From: Bacteroidota bacterium
GTDB taxonomy: Bacteria; Bacteroidota; Bacteroidia; Bacteroidales; FEN-979
Direction of reading: 5' to 3'
NCBI GenBank assembly: GCA_026391355.1
Contig: JAPLDH010000021.1
Span: 1 to 64,000 of the forward strand
Length of the DNA: 64,000 nucleotides
The position numbers were made by a program, and so were the translations under genes. Below, piece by piece: positions 62,132-64,000 of this stretch; positions within the stretch are counted from its first letter, which is position 1; the number at the start of each line of letters is the position of its first letter. Under the pieces are notes generated by a model. The model was not told the origin of the DNA. It ran no database searches and saw only the letters and a program-made list of their open reading frames with translations.

Positions 62132-62420
62132 ACGGTCACCGTGACCTCTCCCAATGGCGGTGAGAACTGGCAGACCGGTTCCGCCCACAAGATCCTCTGG
62201 ACTGACAACCTCTGTGACAATGTCAGCATTGAGTTGTAGAAAGGAGGAGCGTTCTATACCCTGATCGCAGCTTATGGTGCATCAATCAGTTACCTCCTTT
62301 TCTGCATCCGATGACCTCGGGATCACTACATCAGGTCTAACCGACGGAAAATATATGCTCGTGGTAAGGAATAACCTCGAAATCGTTTACCACAGCATCT
62401 TTATCGAGCGGCACGAATAG
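62132..62420 (+). pseudogene. Decayed end of a T9SS-secreted protein gene
   Basis: Reading forward, VTVTSPNGGENWQTGSAHKI followed by LWTDNLCDNVSIEL resembles the beta-sandwich domain common in secreted Bacteroidota proteins. It hits a TAG at 62237-62239 and resumes with KGGAFYTLIA. After a gap and frame change comes LGITTSGLTDGKYMLVVRN, ending IVYHSIFIERHE at the TAG 62418-62420, which has the look of a type IX secretion C-terminal domain. Start, most of the body and reading frame are lost. Confidence 0.65.
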
Positions 62421-62452
62421 GACTTTACCCCATCTTTGACACGATCCAATGC

Positions 62453-62496
62453 AAAAGCAGTCAGCAACAAGAATTAGTTCCTGACTGCTTTTTTAT
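62453..62496 (+). terminator. Hairpin terminator
   Basis: AAAAGCAGTCAG pairs with CTGACTGCTTTT across a 16-base loop, followed by TTTT. It lies after the decayed secreted protein gene and before the convergent hipA gene. Confidence 0.75.
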
Positions 62497-62581
62497 ATTC
62501 ACTTTATGTTTAAGGGAAGGTGCCCTTTTTATTCAGGAATGAGAAAGGGTAAAGGAGGTTGATGAATTCATAACTATTTTC

Positions 62582-63841
62582 TTATTCAGTCCAAAATGCT
62601 CTCGACATTAATTCTTGCTCAACCTTTGAAATTTTGTACTTGTCTGCTAATATTCTCCATCCTTTTACAGATTTTTTTACCTGGTCAATAATCTGGCTTG
62701 CTTTATGATCTTCCAACCGGAAGTATCCCGCAACTTCCATAGCCAGGCCTAAATCCAAAGCATTGTCACTCTCTGAAATGTTAAGTTTTAATCCTGTACC
62801 AGTCTCTACCGGATTAATATCAAATGCCGGGGATAGGATCCATCCATTTTCGGTGAGTAGGAATCCATGATTTCGTAAATGATCATCTGTGTTTTTTACG
62901 CAAATACTGAACACAATCCTTCTCCAGATCTCTTCCAGATCCCTGTCAACATTGGCTCCATTTTTCATCAGGAATTCAGCGAATTCCAGATAGCTTGCTC
63001 CATCATGATAATCGGCACCATCAGTATAGCCTAATAATGTCATCGCTGAAGCAAAATGTATCCTTTCGCCATATTGTGTTCTGTCAAACCGTTTTGATAA
63101 AAAGGTATGATGATACCCTGAAAACTTTTGAGCCTTTCCTTCAGAAACATCTACTCCGGTTTTTTTCGCTAATTCATAAACGACCATTTCCCAGGCCCCA
63201 ATGTCTGTATTATCATTACTGCTTGGAAACTTTGCAATCCAAAGATTGTTTTTTTGATCCAGCACACTTGCTTTTGGTCTGGCTCCACCAAGTGATGATC
63301 CCGGAGCAATAAGCATATTCAACCATTTTAAATACTCTGGGTCATCAATGATATCCTCTCTTTCCAATTGCAAACTGGCGTGCTCTAATTCCATCAAAGA
63401 AGTCCATGGAGGCGATGCCATTTCTTTATTATCGTTTAACAACGGCCCATCTTCTTTTTCTTTGAATCTCAGAGCGCCAATTCTGTACTGGTCATAAACA
63501 CCAAGAAGATAATCAGATTCAAAAAGCGTTTTTTCTTTCCGGTCTTCAACCCGGGCAATTGCTGCTTCACGTCGACGCATCAGAAGCCTTCCCCAGCGAT
63601 CCGGGGAAGAATCAAGAAAAATTTCGAAATTACTTTTCTTGTCTCCCAGGTACTGGGGACCGGAAAATAATTGCAAATCAGGATCAAGTTGCTGCGCTTT
63701 TCCTGAAGACATCCATTCTCTGAAATATTCAAATGAGAAGATTTCCTTTCCACGTGAATAAGTAGCTTTAAGAGTCCCCATCAAAGTCGGGGTTTTTAAC
63801 CCTTTCCAATCAGCATAGACTGATATTTCTCTTTGCGCCAT
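62582..63841 (-). CDS. hipA: HipA-like serine/threonine kinase toxin
   Basis: A 419-residue HipA-family kinase: N-terminal domain MAQREISVYADWKGL with FEYFREWMSSG, couplet FLDSSPDRWGR, SSLGGARPKASV with the ATP-contacting P-loop, LWIAKFPSSND with the Lys, SICVKNTDDHLRNHGFLL (catalytic loop with Asp) and LSPAFDINPVETGTG (metal Asp). Known HipA toxins phosphorylate GltX and slow translation, producing persisters. One base separates it from the upstream HTH antitoxin gene, so the pair is HipBA. It is longer than HipS/HipT split forms, so one complete kinase. Confidence 0.88.
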   Translation of the reverse strand: MAQREISVYADWKGLKTPTLMGTLKATYSRGKEIFSFEYFREWMSSGKAQQLDPDLQLFSGPQYLGDKKSNFEIFLDSSPDRWGRLLMRRREAAIARVEDRKEKTLFESDYLLGVYDQYRIGALRFKEKEDGPLLNDNKEMASPPWTSLMELEHASLQLEREDIIDDPEYLKWLNMLIAPGSSLGGARPKASVLDQKNNLWIAKFPSSNDNTDIGAWEMVVYELAKKTGVDVSEGKAQKFSGYHHTFLSKRFDRTQYGERIHFASAMTLLGYTDGADYHDGASYLEFAEFLMKNGANVDRDLEEIWRRIVFSICVKNTDDHLRNHGFLLTENGWILSPAFDINPVETGTGLKLNISESDNALDLGLAMEVAGYFRLEDHKASQIIDQVKKSVKGWRILADKYKISKVEQELMSRAFWTE

Positions 63842-63842
63842 C

Positions 63843-64000
63843 TTATTCCTTCTGTTTTGTTGTTTTTTTCGGAGCCCTGCCCTTTACCAATAATTTTGCA
63901 TCCTGGAGTTTTCGGCCTAAGGCATCATCAGTAGCAACTTTCAATAAATCCCTTTCAAGTCCCAGCACAAAAAGAACCTGGAGATAAGCACCCATGGAAA
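63843..64000 (-). CDS. HipB-like antitoxin, 3' part (partial)
   Basis: Only the last 52 codons are in the window. They read GAYLQVLFVLGLERDLL, then ATDDALGRKLQDAKLL, and end RAPKKTTKQKE, the usual C-terminal part of Xre/HipB proteins: the dimer helix followed by a basic tail. The N-terminal helix-turn-helix lies beyond the right edge. It overlaps nothing and stands one base before hipA. HipB binds operator DNA and holds HipA inactive. Confidence 0.75.
   Translation of the reverse strand, partial: SMGAYLQVLFVLGLERDLLKVATDDALGRKLQDAKLLVKGRAPKKTTKQKE

Overview
The window reads as a chromosomal segment of an anaerobic or microaerobic member of the Bacteroidota, most like Bacteroidales. Signs of this are gldF and gldG type genes, a decayed secreted protein with a type IX secretion (T9SS) style C-terminus, several TAnnTTTG -7 promoter boxes, a radical-SAM protein paired with its small lipoprotein, NADP-type glutamate dehydrogenase, and a NuoE/NuoF based flavin-iron-sulfur complex with a rubrerythrin. 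No rRNA, tRNA or CRISPR array was recognised.

Left 8.3 kb: an integron-like cassette array. Eight GC-rich sites of about 135-140 bp, each able to fold back on itself, separate short AT-rich cassettes. Every intact gene in the array is on the minus strand. The short sequence at the start of each cassette is the reverse complement of the sequence at its end, which is the footprint of a cassette that once closed into a circle. Cargo includes two PIN toxin loci, a GNAT-like protein with a small partner, a TrmO-type tRNA methyltransferase, a Fic enzyme, envelope proteins, and one cassette with no gene but a striking cloverleaf-forming element. At the right edge is a site resembling attI, then a 544-residue tyrosine recombinase. 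This enzyme lacks the extra segment expected of IntI and instead carries three N-terminal HARP-like repeats. Array plus recombinase is the best candidate here for an undescribed system.

10-13.8 kb: a heptamer repeat tract, an MFS sugar porter, and the radical-SAM/SPASM protein with its lipoprotein partner. 13.8-27.2 kb: a six-gene minus-strand operon. A NuoE-like and a NuoF-like subunit and a 1239-residue fusion (2Fe-2S, GltD/NfnB-like flavoprotein, 2x4Fe-4S, degenerate molybdopterin fold) are flanked by two large paralogues that join receiver-like domains to a PEP-synthase type ATP-grasp domain; a rubrerythrin sits among them. The complex probably moves electrons between NADH, NADPH and ferredoxin.

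27.5-39.2 kb: gdhA, then a surface-polysaccharide locus (sugar aminotransferase, initiating sugar transferase, two family-2 glycosyltransferases, FkbM methyltransferase, beta-propeller protein, flippase, a truncated polymerase-like gene, and an MBOAT plus AlgJ/AlgX-like acetylation pair). 39.3-47.6 kb: gldF/gldG and a DUF4340 protein, an SH3 protein, an MNT antitoxin next to a broken HEPN toxin gene, a GT-C type membrane glycosyltransferase and a beta-barrel protein. 47.8-64 kb: mostly housekeeping (typA, DEAD-box helicase, mgsA, Dda/RecD-like helicase, ABC permease, upp, FemAB-like protein, deacetylase-like protein, dnaX, PfkB kinase, acyltransferase, CoA-binding protein), then a T9SS pseudogene and a HipBA pair cut by the window edge.
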